A DNA stretch of 62,724 bases from Virgisporangium aliadipatigenens (GCF_016863615.1 NZ_BOPF01000052.1:1-62724); one strand, 5' to 3'; shown: positions 7,607-16,450, counted from the stretch's first letter. The notes: generated by a model not told the origin, from the letters alone. Translations and numbers: made by a program.

Positions 7607-9567
7607 TACTGGCCTTCCCGCAGCTGCCGCTCGGCGAGCGTCTTGAGCGCCGCGAACACCCGGACGAGGCGCTCGTCGCCGATCCCGATCTTGCCACGCA
7701 GGTGGTCAACGAGGCGGCGGTGGTACAGCCGGTACACCGCCTGCTCGCCTTCGCTCGACGACATCACGTACCTGCCGTACGAGTCGCCAAGCGACCCGAG
7801 CAGCGTGTAAACGTCCGCCTCGCCGAACTCGAAGCCGTCATCGCGCAGGGCCGTGGCGACCGTCGGCCACACGTCGCGGGCCGGCAGGCCGCCGCCGGCC
7901 GCGAAGGCGAGCGCGTAAAGCAGGTGGCGGGCCGCGCCCGGGATCGGGACGCCGTCGCGGGTCAGCTCGGGCCACTGCGCAAGGTCGCGGTCGAAAGCCT
8001 CCTCAATCGAGTTGGACAGCCGGTCGATGTCCAGCGGGGCGCCCTGCACGTGGGTGGTCAGCGCTCGGGCCAACAGGAACGCGCCGCCCTCCGCGTCGTC
8101 GACGGCAACGCCCGTGATGCGCTCGACCGCCGCGGCCAACTGCCCGGCGGTGAGCTGCAGCAGGGCCAGCCGCCGACCGACGTACTCCTCGATATCGGTC
8201 TTGATTTCGGCGCGGCCGGTCTCGCCCAAGTCGACCACGAGGGTGCTCGGCGCGGCAAGCAGCTGAGGCAGCGACTCCTCCTGGGCGGCCAGCGCCGCGC
8301 CGGACTCGAACGGCCGCGTCGCCACCAGGATGCAGCAGACCTCGCTGAGCCGGATGATGTCCGCCGCGATGAGCCGGGCCTGCCCGCCGGCCTCGTCGAG
8401 CCCGTCGACGACCAGGACCGGCGGGGTTCGCTGCTGGACGGCCCAGTCCATAAGCGCGTAGATGGTCTGCGCGTTGCCGGACCCGAGCCGCCCGGCCAGC
8501 TCGACGATGACCTCCTGCGGCGCCTTGTTGCGCAGGTTGACCGTTGCGTCGACGGCGTGTTCGCCGGGGTCGGGATCGGCTGCGGCCAGCGGGGCGTGCT
8601 CGATGATCCTGCGCCGCTCCGCCCGGTCGGACAGGGCAGCGATCCGGCCCAGCACAGCCGACTTGCCGCAGCCGGCGGGGCCGGTGACGACGACGAGGCC
8701 GGGCTGTCGTACGGCCATCCGGTCCACAAGCTGCCGCAGGACGCCGCGCCGGCCGCTGAAGTACCACGCCTCCTCGCCCGGGTCGGCGCCGCGAGACGCC
8801 GCCAGCAGGTGCGCGACGAGGAACTCGCCCCCGGGCGAGTACCGCGGATTCTCCAGCAGCGGCCGGGCGTGCCCCTTCGTGGCCTGGTGCGGCCGCTGGT
8901 TGCCGCCCGTCCCCCACGCCTCGACAAGGCCCCACAACACCTCGTCGCCCCGCAAGTACCGGTTGTGCGGGCTCCACACAGCAGCGCAGGCATTCGGTGC
9001 GCTCTGCCGGAATAGGTCACGCACGTGGCTGAGCAGCGCGCCTTCGACCGCCTCGGTGTAGCTGACGGTCGCGGCGAGCACCCCGAACCAGATCGACGGC
9101 GTCTGCCCCGCCGCGTCAGTCATCCGGTCGGCCATCGACAGGACCGGCACTAGGCCAGCCCCGGCGTAGCAGGTGTCGACGATCAGCAGGATCTGCTCGG
9201 CCCCGGAGTTCACCGCCAGCTCCGCCAGTGCGCTCGGCGGATAGGTGCCGTTCTGGGTCGGCTCCTTTGTGTCGCGGGTGACGAACCGCAGCTCGTTCTG
9301 CACGTTGGCCCCGTGCCCGGACCACACGACGATCAGGCCGCGCCCCGTGAGGCCGCCGTCCGGAAGCGCCTTGTCGAGGGCCCTACGGACGTCGTCGCCA
9401 CACGGGTCCGAGATGACGCTTGACTCGTTCGATAGCCGTCCGGCTACCTCCTGGACCAAGGCGACCGTCTTCGCCAGCGGCTCGTACAGTTCGGCGTACT
9501 CGTACGTGCCGATGGCGACGCCCACGACCGTGAGCGGCGGTGGCTCGACGGTGAAGCTAGCCGTCAC
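7606..9567 (-). CDS. Caspase-like protease fused to a STAND-type NTPase
   Basis: 653 residues from GTG 9567, with GGAGGCGGGCC in front and the start lying inside the 3' end of the hydrolase gene. Residues 10-240 are a caspase (C14-like) domain: H85 in VVWSGHG and C133 in IVDTCYAG form the catalytic dyad. Residues about 275-560 are a P-loop NTPase with Walker A GPAGCGKS (296-303) and Walker B LVVDGLDEA (385-393); the LDEA ending is typical of STAND/NACHT-like switches. The remaining residues are helical or winged-helix-like. Expected role: nucleotide-controlled oligomerisation that activates a protease. The substrate is unknown; the co-encoded hydrolase or TPR protein are candidates (inference). 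No repeat sensor is present in this chain. Confidence 0.9.
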   Translation of the reverse strand: MTASFTVEPPPLTVVGVAIGTYEYAELYEPLAKTVALVQEVAGRLSNESSVISDPCGDDVRRALDKALPDGGLTGRGLIVVWSGHGANVQNELRFVTRDTKEPTQNGTYPPSALAELAVNSGAEQILLIVDTCYAGAGLVPVLSMADRMTDAAGQTPSIWFGVLAATVSYTEAVEGALLSHVRDLFRQSAPNACAAVWSPHNRYLRGDEVLWGLVEAWGTGGNQRPHQATKGHARPLLENPRYSPGGEFLVAHLLAASRGADPGEEAWYFSGRRGVLRQLVDRMAVRQPGLVVVTGPAGCGKSAVLGRIAALSDRAERRRIIEHAPLAAADPDPGEHAVDATVNLRNKAPQEVIVELAGRLGSGNAQTIYALMDWAVQQRTPPVLVVDGLDEAGGQARLIAADIIRLSEVCCILVATRPFESGAALAAQEESLPQLLAAPSTLVVDLGETGRAEIKTDIEEYVGRRLALLQLTAGQLAAAVERITGVAVDDAEGGAFLLARALTTHVQGAPLDIDRLSNSIEEAFDRDLAQWPELTRDGVPIPGAARHLLYALAFAAGGGLPARDVWPTVATALRDDGFEFGEADVYTLLGSLGDSYGRYVMSSSEGEQAVYRLYHRRLVDHLRGKIGIGDERLVRVFAALKTLAERQLREGQ

Positions 9568-11014
9568 GGCCCGCCTCCGGGTCCATTTTGTCGGCGTCCC
9601 AGACGAGCGTCGCCGCGTTGACCGGCCGGACCGGGTTGGCGCTCGGCCCGTCGCGGTCGACCGTGATGCGGTATCCGCCCTCGGGCGGCGGAGCGAACGA
9701 CGCGGTAAACCGGGCCCGGTCCTCCCGCTTGAGCAGCGCCGACGCCACGGGCCGGCCGGCCTCGTCGGTCAAAGTCGCCCGGAGGCGCACAGCGTCGGTG
9801 GACGAGGTCACCGCGACGGTGATCGGCTCGTCGGTGAGGTGCAGGGCATCGACCCGGACGCCAAGCCGAGCGGCGTTGGCGGCACCGTCAAGGTAGACGC
9901 GTTTCGCGCCGGTCAACGCGGTGTACAGCTGCTCGAACGTGTGCTTGTGGTGCTGCAGGAATCCGTGCTGCTCGCTGACGCCGTGGACGGTGGGCCCGTC
10001 GAGCTGTACGCCCGGCGGGGTGGCCGCGAGCCGGGAGACAGTGCCGTCGCCGCCGAGATCGTCGCCATCGATCAGGTCGCTGAAGCTCAGCCGTTGGCCG
10101 TCGAGGACGGCCGTGGCACGGGTGGGCTGCCGGATGCCGACGATCGTGTGCAGGTTGTACCCGGCCGTATCCTGCGTTGGATTGCGGTGCAGCCGGTCGT
10201 GGAACTGTTCACGCGCCCAACGGGCCCGCTGCGCGTCGAGGTTCGGCAGCGTTGCCTGATGTGGGGCGATCAGCCCGTCGCTGTCGGCCACACACTGGAA
10301 CGCGGGCAGCAGCTCGTACATGGATGGGAAGCTGCGCACCGCGGCTGTGAGGTCGAGCGCCAGTGGCCCGATGCCCTTGCGGACTCCGTTGACAATGCTG
10401 TCGAGCGCGTTGAGCGACCCACGGTGCGGGGTGCCGACCGTGACGATTGCGCGGACTTGTTCGGCCCCACCGAGCTGCTCGGCATACCAGCGGGCGATCA
10501 GGCCGCCCATCGAGTGGCAGACGAGAACCAGGCGGGCTTGTCGGTACGGTTCGCCCTGCGCCTGCCAGGCTCGCAGCACCGGCTCGACGGTCTGCTGCAG
10601 CCGAAGTGCGTTGTAGCGGTTGGAGAGCCGCCAGTCGTACGGGAACCGCACGAGGTTCGGGACGGGATGCTGGTCGGCGAGGGGCACCTTAGGGTCGTAC
10701 TCGAAGACGTGGAACGTGCTCGACAGCCACGACATGATCGCGCTGTAGCCGAGGTTCGCGGTCCAGACGCCCGGGATTACGTGCAGGTCGGGCACCAGCC
10801 CGGCCGGCTCGATGCCGTCGTCCGCCGGGCCGTCGTCGGGTGTCCGGTCAAGGCGCAGCCCGCGGACACTGCCGCCAAGGCTGCGCACCGCGTTGACCAC
10901 GGCGCCAGCGCTGGGGGCCCAAACCGGCACCAGTCGATCGCCTCGCCGCTGGACCAGGGTCGAGCCGGTGATCCCGGGGATCACCACCACCACGTCCATC
11001 ACGGCCTCGACCAA
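9557..11014 (-). CDS. LCAT-like alpha/beta hydrolase (lipase/acyltransferase) with C-terminal beta domain
   Basis: 485 residues from TTG 11014, chosen because GAGGAGG lies seven bases upstream; an ATG at 10999 (MDVVVVIPG) is the alternative. The N-terminal VVVVIPGITGSTL is the lipase oxyanion region and the sequence is LCAT/phospholipid-acyltransferase-like. The triad is visible: S168 in CHSMGGL, D323 in GGDGTVS and H350 in EQHGF. Residues about 370-485 look like an Ig-like beta-sandwich. There is no signal peptide, so it is predicted cytoplasmic. It is the first gene of the operon, overlapping the caspase-NTPase gene by 11 bases. A membrane-lipid-hydrolysing effector is a reasonable inference from this context; an esterase with a small substrate is possible. 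Confidence 0.87.
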   Translation of the reverse strand: MVEAVMDVVVVIPGITGSTLVQRRGDRLVPVWAPSAGAVVNAVRSLGGSVRGLRLDRTPDDGPADDGIEPAGLVPDLHVIPGVWTANLGYSAIMSWLSSTFHVFEYDPKVPLADQHPVPNLVRFPYDWRLSNRYNALRLQQTVEPVLRAWQAQGEPYRQARLVLVCHSMGGLIARWYAEQLGGAEQVRAIVTVGTPHRGSLNALDSIVNGVRKGIGPLALDLTAAVRSFPSMYELLPAFQCVADSDGLIAPHQATLPNLDAQRARWAREQFHDRLHRNPTQDTAGYNLHTIVGIRQPTRATAVLDGQRLSFSDLIDGDDLGGDGTVSRLAATPPGVQLDGPTVHGVSEQHGFLQHHKHTFEQLYTALTGAKRVYLDGAANAARLGVRVDALHLTDEPITVAVTSSTDAVRLRATLTDEAGRPVASALLKREDRARFTASFAPPPEGGYRITVDRDGPSANPVRPVNAATLVWDADKMDPEAGRDG

Positions 11015-11614
11015 GAGGACACCTCCTCGTTCCGGTGTCATTATCCTTAGCCGTAGCAGCAGGGTGACTGTCGATCACGTCGTTTCAGCCGAATGTCGAG
11101 CCGAAACGACGGTCGGAGGATGCGCTCCCCGATCCTTACGCACGCGATCAAAGCGAGCCGCGAGCGCGTCTCTTCGAGGAGGCCGGCCGTGCAGGCCGGA
11201 CATCGGACCGGGATCCGAGCCGCCGGAGCGCCCTGCGACGCGTGGCCATAGACCGTTGTCGCGGTAGGTTAGGCTGCCGGCGCATCTGACGCCTTATCGT
11301 AGAACGCACCGATGGCACTGACGTGCATAGCCATTTGCGTACGCCACGTTCTGCGCGAAACGCGCGGGCAGATGGGCTCGGTGATGCTGGTAATACTTGG
11401 TGCTGCGCTTGGCGATGTACATCGTCTCACCGCCGCATCTGGACGGCGGGCTCAGATGCGGCGTGGGTGACCGAGTAGGCGCCGTGGGCTGCCAGATGTG
11501 ATCAGTCGGTATGTTCGGTGCGATCCTAGTCGATCATGCAGAGGACGCGGCCCCACGCAAGATCGGACGCGCTCTATTCGGCAGATCAGTGCACCTTGCT
11601 GAACGACGTCCCCG
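11015..11614. other. Intergenic region between mcrC and the hydrolase operon
   Basis: No gene is supported. A minus-strand reading frame of about 40 codons starting near 11421 (MYIAKRSTKYYQHH...) has no recognised relative. The region holds a strong inverted repeat at 11431-11463 and should contain the promoter of the hydrolase-caspase-TPR operon near 11015-11150. Confidence 0.4.
11431..11463 (-). terminator. Perfect 11-bp inverted repeat downstream of mcrC
   Basis: CGCCGCATCTG and CAGATGCGGCG are exact inverted repeats separated by 11 bases. The repeat lies about 150 bases past the mcrC stop and about 420 bases before the hydrolase start, so it could end the mcrBC transcript. A regulator-binding site for the downstream operon is an alternative. 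Confidence 0.4.
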
Positions 11615-12778
11615 TCATGCACCGAAGGTAGGAGATGGTCGAATCCTCTGTCGTTCAGCGATCTCCTCGACCTGTACGGCCCAGCATTCGATGGTCACTG
11701 GGCCGACGGTGGTCGTGGTGTGGTGGCTTTCGGCCGCTGGGTAGACGAGTGCTGCTGTGTGGACGCCGAGCCGTTGGGCGTAGGTGAAGAGTTGGTAGAT
11801 CTCGTCGGTGCTCGGCCAGGACTGCCACGGTCGGTATTTGGCGTCATAGACAGCGATCGGGCTGCCGTCCTGGTGTAGGACGAAGTCGGCGATGCCTGTG
11901 CGTTTGCCGCCGGTGTCGGTGAGTGGGATGGACTGTTGGGCGGTCACGGTGACACCGGGCGAGCGGCGACGGAGCCAGCGGCCTACGTAGTCCTCCCAGA
12001 TGCGGGACATGTCGAACAGGACGCTCACGCCGGTCACACCGGCACCGGTGGGCAGTGTGCTGTGGTGGTCCAGAATCAGCCGGGCCAGCTGCTCGATGTC
12101 CCGGTAACGAACGGGTCCGGGACTGGGTGGCGGCCGGCCGGGCAGGCTTGTGATGCCGCGAAAGACCGGGTCCAGGGCGCGGACTCGTGCGCCGAGGCGT
12201 TCATCCAAGTAGACGAGTGCGTTCAGCCGACGGTGTGCGGTCGCCACCAGTTGATTCGCCGGAATGTCCGTGGTGAGCCGGTTGGCGGCGGTGGCCAACC
12301 GGTCAGGACGTCCCGCATGCACCTTGAGGTGCACGGTCGCCGATGGCACGCCCGGATACGGCGGCCGCGTGAACGCGCGCCGTTGGTACGCCTTCGCCAG
12401 TCCCTGACCGCAGATCCGTTCAGCCTCCCGGACGAACGCGAGCGCGATCAGGTCCACCAGGCTTCGCCCCGCGCCACCCGCCGCCGCGGCGTCGTGGAGC
12501 AGGGCGGTGCTGTGGCCCAGTCCCAGCAGAGTTGCCAGGTCCTGGAACGGGAATCTGCCGGCCACCTCGATCACTCGACCGCTGCTCAGTTGAAATCTGC
12601 CGACGTAGGGGCCGGGCTGGATGTCGTACGAGCCGGGCGTCGCGGTCGGCGTGAGCCGCTCGATCACCCGGGGCCGGCCGTCGCGGTCCTGTGACCCGAC
12701 GGTCATCCGGGCCAACTCTGCCGCCTCGATTGCGGTGAGTTCCACGGGCTGCGTCCGGTACTCGACCAGCTGCAGCAT
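11615..12778 (-). CDS. mcrC: McrC-like nuclease subunit of a McrBC-type restriction system
   Basis: 387 residues from ATG 12778. The C-terminal half has the McrC nuclease core: LFDMSRIWEDYVGRWL (E262), D298 in GIADFVL and D312-A-K314 in VYDAKYRPW, a PD-(D/E)XK site. The N-terminal part (1-200) matches the McrC family's non-catalytic domain, which contacts the McrB ring. In the family, McrC associates with the McrB GTPase hexamer and cuts DNA that carries modified cytosines. The gene starts one base after the mcrB stop, so the two are translationally coupled. All key residues are present. Confidence 0.92.
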   Translation of the reverse strand: MLQLVEYRTQPVELTAIEAAELARMTVGSQDRDGRPRVIERLTPTATPGSYDIQPGPYVGRFQLSSGRVIEVAGRFPFQDLATLLGLGHSTALLHDAAAAGGAGRSLVDLIALAFVREAERICGQGLAKAYQRRAFTRPPYPGVPSATVHLKVHAGRPDRLATAANRLTTDIPANQLVATAHRRLNALVYLDERLGARVRALDPVFRGITSLPGRPPPSPGPVRYRDIEQLARLILDHHSTLPTGAGVTGVSVLFDMSRIWEDYVGRWLRRRSPGVTVTAQQSIPLTDTGGKRTGIADFVLHQDGSPIAVYDAKYRPWQSWPSTDEIYQLFTYAQRLGVHTAALVYPAAESHHTTTTVGPVTIECWAVQVEEIAERQRIRPSPTFGA

Positions 12779-12779
12779 G

Positions 12780-14237
12780 TCAGGTCAGTTCCGCGATGAG
12801 GGTCCGCACATCGGCGTCCAGCCGCTCCAGTTCGGTCGGTTGCTCGAACCAGTATTCGGCCAGGTAGGGGCGGAGTTGGTAGTCCCAGATCCGTTCGGCG
12901 GCGGCCGCGTCGAGGGCTTCGGTCATCCAATAGGAGTGTCCGGGGCTGACCGGCGCGTCAGTGCCGACCCGGTCCCGGATCAGCCGGAACAGGCTCAGGG
13001 CGAGTTCGGCATTGCTGTCCGCCCGGCCTTTGGTCCAGCGTTCGAGTACGCGCTCGTCGGGCGGTAGCGGGAAGGCGTTGAATCGCCGCCGTAGGGCGAA
13101 GTCGAGGACTGCGAGGCTGCGATCGGCGGTGTTCATCGTGCCGAGCAGGAAGACGTTCGGGGGTACGGAGACTCGGTGCTGTGAATACGGCAGGGTCACC
13201 TCTTTGCCGCGGTACTCCAGCAGGTACAGCAGTTCGCCGAAGACCGCCGCAAGATCGCCCCTGTTCATCTCATCGATGATCATGACGAACGTTTCGTTCG
13301 GTGCTTGCTGTGCCCTTTCACAGAGCCGCGTGAAGATCCCGGGTCGCACCTCATACTGCAGTCCGCCGTCACTCGTCTGCGGCCGTAGCCCTTCGATGAA
13401 GTCCTCGTAGGAGTACGCCGGGTGGAACTGGGTGAGTTCTACGTGAGCGGGTGAGGTGGCCAAGTGCCGGGCGAGCAGCTCTGCGACGTGGGTCTTGCCG
13501 GTACCTGGGGGTCCGTGGAAGACACCCTGGCGCATTCCGGTGGTGAGCGCCTCAACCCACTGGTCCACCTGCTCGACGTCGAGGAAGCAGCCTTCGGCGA
13601 CCTCTTCGACGCTGGCCTTGGGTGGCAGTTCATCCTCCGTGGATGGCCGGTCGGCGCGCATGACCGCGGTGAGGATCGCGTCGGCCTCTTGCGGCGCCAC
13701 ACCGTGCTGCTGACGCCACGCGCGTAGGTCGGCGCAGAACTTCTCGTAAGCTGGGCCGCTCTTCGCGTTGTACCTGGTGTCGGTCTCGTGGGCAAGTCCG
13801 AGCATCGTGGCGTTGATGCAGATGCCGAACCTGTCGGGATCGCGTAGGTAGAGCAGGAAACTGGGCAGCGAAGACCCTGCATGGGGGAAGCTTGAGCGGT
13901 CGGCATAGATTTTCCCGAGCGTCGCCAGGGCGTCGGGGATGGGCTCGCGCCAGAGCCGGGCCACCATGTCGTTGAAGGTGTTGGGGTCGCTGCCGAGCCT
14001 GGTCATGATCGCACCGGTGAAGCCCGGCGTGAATCGGTCGTACCTCTCCCGCCCTGCTTTCCCGTGGCAATTGATCAACCGGCCGAAGGCGATGATTTGT
14101 TCGGCGTCCATCGAGCCCAGGTGCGCGTCGAGGAACGTTCGTACTTGCTCCTCGGCGGCGAGCCGGGCCGCAGCGAAGTCCGGGCCGAACTGTGCACGCA
14201 CAGCGGCGACGATCTCGGCGGTGTTTGAGGAGGGCAT
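12780..14237 (-). CDS. mcrB: McrB-like AAA+ GTPase of a McrBC-type restriction system
   Basis: 485 residues from ATG 14237 (a TTG one codon upstream is also possible). The C-terminal half is the McrB AAA+ domain: Walker A GPPGTGKT (about 242-249), FHPAYSYEDFIEGLRP, Walker B MIIDEMNRGD, and the McrB consensus MNTADRS (about 368-374). This module uses GTP to translocate DNA. The N-terminal 200 residues, which choose the target, do not resemble the E. coli McrB DNA-binding domain; they are helical and contain INCHGKAGRERYDRF. The modified base or sequence recognised is therefore unknown. It is followed one base later by mcrC. Confidence 0.93.
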   Translation of the reverse strand: MPSSNTAEIVAAVRAQFGPDFAAARLAAEEQVRTFLDAHLGSMDAEQIIAFGRLINCHGKAGRERYDRFTPGFTGAIMTRLGSDPNTFNDMVARLWREPIPDALATLGKIYADRSSFPHAGSSLPSFLLYLRDPDRFGICINATMLGLAHETDTRYNAKSGPAYEKFCADLRAWRQQHGVAPQEADAILTAVMRADRPSTEDELPPKASVEEVAEGCFLDVEQVDQWVEALTTGMRQGVFHGPPGTGKTHVAELLARHLATSPAHVELTQFHPAYSYEDFIEGLRPQTSDGGLQYEVRPGIFTRLCERAQQAPNETFVMIIDEMNRGDLAAVFGELLYLLEYRGKEVTLPYSQHRVSVPPNVFLLGTMNTADRSLAVLDFALRRRFNAFPLPPDERVLERWTKGRADSNAELALSLFRLIRDRVGTDAPVSPGHSYWMTEALDAAAAERIWDYQLRPYLAEYWFEQPTELERLDADVRTLIAELT

Positions 14238-14320
14238 CAAGCAGTTCTAGCAGGAGCCGGACAGCCCGACCATGACAAAGGTCCGTCCAGCTCGACTTTG
14301 CCCACTGGCCGACATGGCGG

Positions 14321-14998
14321 CTATGCCAGACGGCGGTCTTTTCCTTCCCGCCATGCGATGACGTCGAGCACTCGCAGCACGGTGACAGACTCCGGCAGGC
14401 CGGCCAGGTCGCGCAGGCGCGACAGTCGGTGGTGCAGCGCATGGTTGTCGGCGCGCAACGCGATGCGCAGCGGTTCCCACTGCCTCGCTGCCGTGTCGGT
14501 GACGGCAGTGACCACGGTGTCCCAGATGGGGCGCAGCTTGGGTCGTTTGCAGGCGAGCAGCTTGGAGGCGATGGTGGTGCCGACCCCTGGCAGCGTCTTC
14601 AGCTCCCGCATCAGGGTCCACCCGGCCCAGTCATCGGCGAGCGGCTCCGCTTCGTGGGCGAGGTCGCGGTCAGGACCGAGCGCGGCGAGCATCACCGTGA
14701 ACTCCTCGGACCGGTCGCGTAACAGGCGCAGGGCCGCCATCGGTGGTACCTGCACGGACAGGAACGTGACCGCGACGAGGTCCTCGGCGGTGAACCGGGT
14801 CGGGTCCGACTCGGCCGTCCACGTGTCGAAGTACGCGCCCGTGGCACAGCCGGCGCTCAGGTACGGGCGGCCGTAGTAGCGCAGGAGGAGGTCGATCGCC
14901 GGCGTGTCGTCAGGCTTCTGCAGCGCTTCAGGCAGTCGGAATCCCACGACCCGAACCTGCCACCGTTGGCGGAGCGGCGCGATGGTCCGCGCAGTCAC
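14321..14998 (-). CDS. DUF6308-like protein with helix-hairpin-helix motif
   Basis: 225 residues from GTG 14998; no clear ribosome binding site, so it could be leaderless. The sequence resembles the DUF6308 family (AIDLLLRYYGRPY, FTAEDLVAVTFLSVQVP). Near residues 135-165, LKTLPGVGTTIASKLLACKRPKL is a helix-hairpin-helix, a non-specific DNA-binding element also found in base-excision glycosylases. No catalytic residue can be assigned. It lies 83 bases upstream of mcrB on the same strand and may be part of the same unit, and it diverges from the plus-strand gene at 15214. Confidence 0.65.
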   Translation of the reverse strand: MTARTIAPLRQRWQVRVVGFRLPEALQKPDDTPAIDLLLRYYGRPYLSAGCATGAYFDTWTAESDPTRFTAEDLVAVTFLSVQVPPMAALRLLRDRSEEFTVMLAALGPDRDLAHEAEPLADDWAGWTLMRELKTLPGVGTTIASKLLACKRPKLRPIWDTVVTAVTDTAARQWEPLRIALRADNHALHHRLSRLRDLAGLPESVTVLRVLDVIAWREGKDRRLA

Positions 14999-15009
14999 AT
15001 CTGCGGCCC

Positions 15010-15026
15010 GTGCCGGCCATCGGCAC
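15010..15026. promoter_or_regulatory. Inverted repeat in the divergent promoter region
   Basis: GTGCCG and CGGCAC flank a five-base spacer, 12 bases upstream of the DUF6308-like start and 188 bases before the plus-strand gene at 15214. It could be an operator or a 5' hairpin. Weak evidence. Confidence 0.25.
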
Positions 15027-15213
15027 GCCGTTCGACGACACCGCAGCCCCTATGGGCGCGGGAACGCGGTGTTCGTCTCCCGCACCGTGATCGATCGGTC
15101 AACGAGAAGAGGAACGCTCGTTCAGTCCGCTTCGCGGCCCGCCGCGTAGCGCGGGACGTGGCTCATACTGCTGCCGTCCCCCATCGTGCGCACGGCAAAG
15201 GTCGAGGTCTCCG

Positions 15214-15786
15214 GTGACAACATCACCTTCCGGAATCAGCTTCCATGTTGACGGATGGCCACCGACGAAGAACGAAGCCACGTCGCTGCTCGCCGCCGGC
15301 AGTTCTCAGGCCACCCGCGTCCGAGCTCTGCTGCAGGCCGCTGAACACGCCGCCACGATCTGCGGCTGGGTGACGACCGACGCTGATGTCAGTCTCGACC
15401 TTGTCGTTCGCGGGCCCGGACAGCCGCCAGCCGACGCGACGAACTACCTCGGCGGTATCAGCGATGTCCTGCAGGACAAGATCGTCGGACGCAACCTCGA
15501 CGTAGCACACCTGGGTGAACTCGCCGCTGTCGCGCTCTATCGCGACGACCGACAGATCCGCCACATCGAATACGGCGAACGGGCCCCCAACCAGCCTTCC
15601 TACACCGTGCGCATCCACCACCTCAGCCCGCCGACCGCTGCTCCGGCCGCGAGCACGCCGCCGGACGCGGCACTCGAGGAAACGCCGACGGAACGCGGGC
15701 GCCGGGTCGTGGCAGCGCTGGCAGCCAAAGGCGCCGAACTCGTTTCGTCGTCCAGCCGGAGTACCCGGTACCGGGCGGCCGGCTAG
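15214..15786 (+). CDS. RusA-like domain protein, probably the 5' half of a frameshifted gene
   Basis: 190 residues from GTG 15214. Residues 8-130 resemble RusA-type Holliday-junction resolvases: an N-terminal strand with WPPTKNEA, then ADATNYLGGISDVL where RusA has its DxDN helix, then ALYRDDRQIRHIEY where RusA has the DD-Q-V strand. The first acidic position is shifted or changed, so catalytic activity is doubtful. The last 25 residues (SSSSRSTRYRAAG) look out of frame. In the overlapping frame the same DNA reads FVVQPEYPVPGGRLDLVW and runs into the next gene. One base appears to be missing near 15745, so this and the next entry probably form one gene of about 397 codons. Confidence 0.6.
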   Translation: MTTSPSGISFHVDGWPPTKNEATSLLAAGSSQATRVRALLQAAEHAATICGWVTTDADVSLDLVVRGPGQPPADATNYLGGISDVLQDKIVGRNLDVAHLGELAAVALYRDDRQIRHIEYGERAPNQPSYTVRIHHLSPPTAAPAASTPPDAALEETPTERGRRVVAALAAKGAELVSSSSRSTRYRAAG

Positions 15787-15791
15787 ACCTC

Positions 15792-16406
15792 GTGTGGCTG
15801 CTGCCGACCCTTGGGGTATTGCCCGGCATCGGCGATCCGCGGCCGGTGGTCGGGTTCGAGATCGAGTCATCGTGGCGCACCCGCAAGCACCTCAAAGGCG
15901 ACTACCTCAACCTGTATGACCTCGGCGCCGCAGTCGGCGTCCTCGTCCTGCTCGGCGACGGCGACGAGGTGGAAGCGACCCGCCGGTTCGCGCAGGCCCT
16001 GGTCGACCGTCCCGGCCCACAGGTACTCGTCTGGTCCGAAGAGGACGTCCACCAACTCCTCACCGGACAACGCCCGACGCCGGCAGTGGCACCGCAGGTC
16101 GCCGCTGCGACACGGACGGCCACTGCCGGCATCGACAGTGGCCGGCACGTCGGGAAGTTCCGTGCCCTGTGGGAGTGGCTGTGCGGCCAGCCCGGCACCG
16201 AGCTACCCACGAGCTTCGCCGACATCGAGAAGGTGATCGGCATGCCGCTGCCGGGGTCGTGCCGCCGGCACCCGGCGCACTGGTCGTCCTACGACGGCAG
16301 CGCCGTCGCCCGCGCGATCCAGGACGCCGGCTGGACAGCCACCCGCGTCGACCTACGCGCCGAACGGCTCGTCCTCGTCCGACGCCCGAGCGCCGCCAAC
16401 CGGTAA
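15792..16406 (+). CDS. Restriction-endonuclease-like plus DUF7662 domains, probably the 3' half of a frameshifted gene
   Basis: 204 residues from GTG 15792, but the protein-like sequence in this frame begins earlier (about 15744, VVQPEYPVPGGRLDLVW) without a start codon. D of GGRLDLVW and E-I-E of VGFEIESSW give a PD-(D/E)XK-like core. After a Thr/Ala linker, residues about 118-200 are a DUF7662-type domain (WEWLCGQPG, FADIEKVIGMPLPGSCRRH, GWTATRVDL), a small helical module often found in actinobacterial accessory genes. The gene is broken from the RusA-like part by a frameshift. It could be a decayed gene, a sequencing error or a case of ribosomal slippage; there is no classic slippery heptamer. 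Confidence 0.55.
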   Translation: MWLLPTLGVLPGIGDPRPVVGFEIESSWRTRKHLKGDYLNLYDLGAAVGVLVLLGDGDEVEATRRFAQALVDRPGPQVLVWSEEDVHQLLTGQRPTPAVAPQVAAATRTATAGIDSGRHVGKFRALWEWLCGQPGTELPTSFADIEKVIGMPLPGSCRRHPAHWSSYDGSAVARAIQDAGWTATRVDLRAERLVLVRRPSAANR

Positions 16407-16450
16407 TCCCGCATCGACGGGATGTCATACCCGGCCGGTACGGTGACGCC

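Noticed and set aside
9245-11050. 601-codon plus-strand frame opposite the hydrolase
   Set aside because: Antisense shadow of the hydrolase gene, whose triad and operon overlap are clear.
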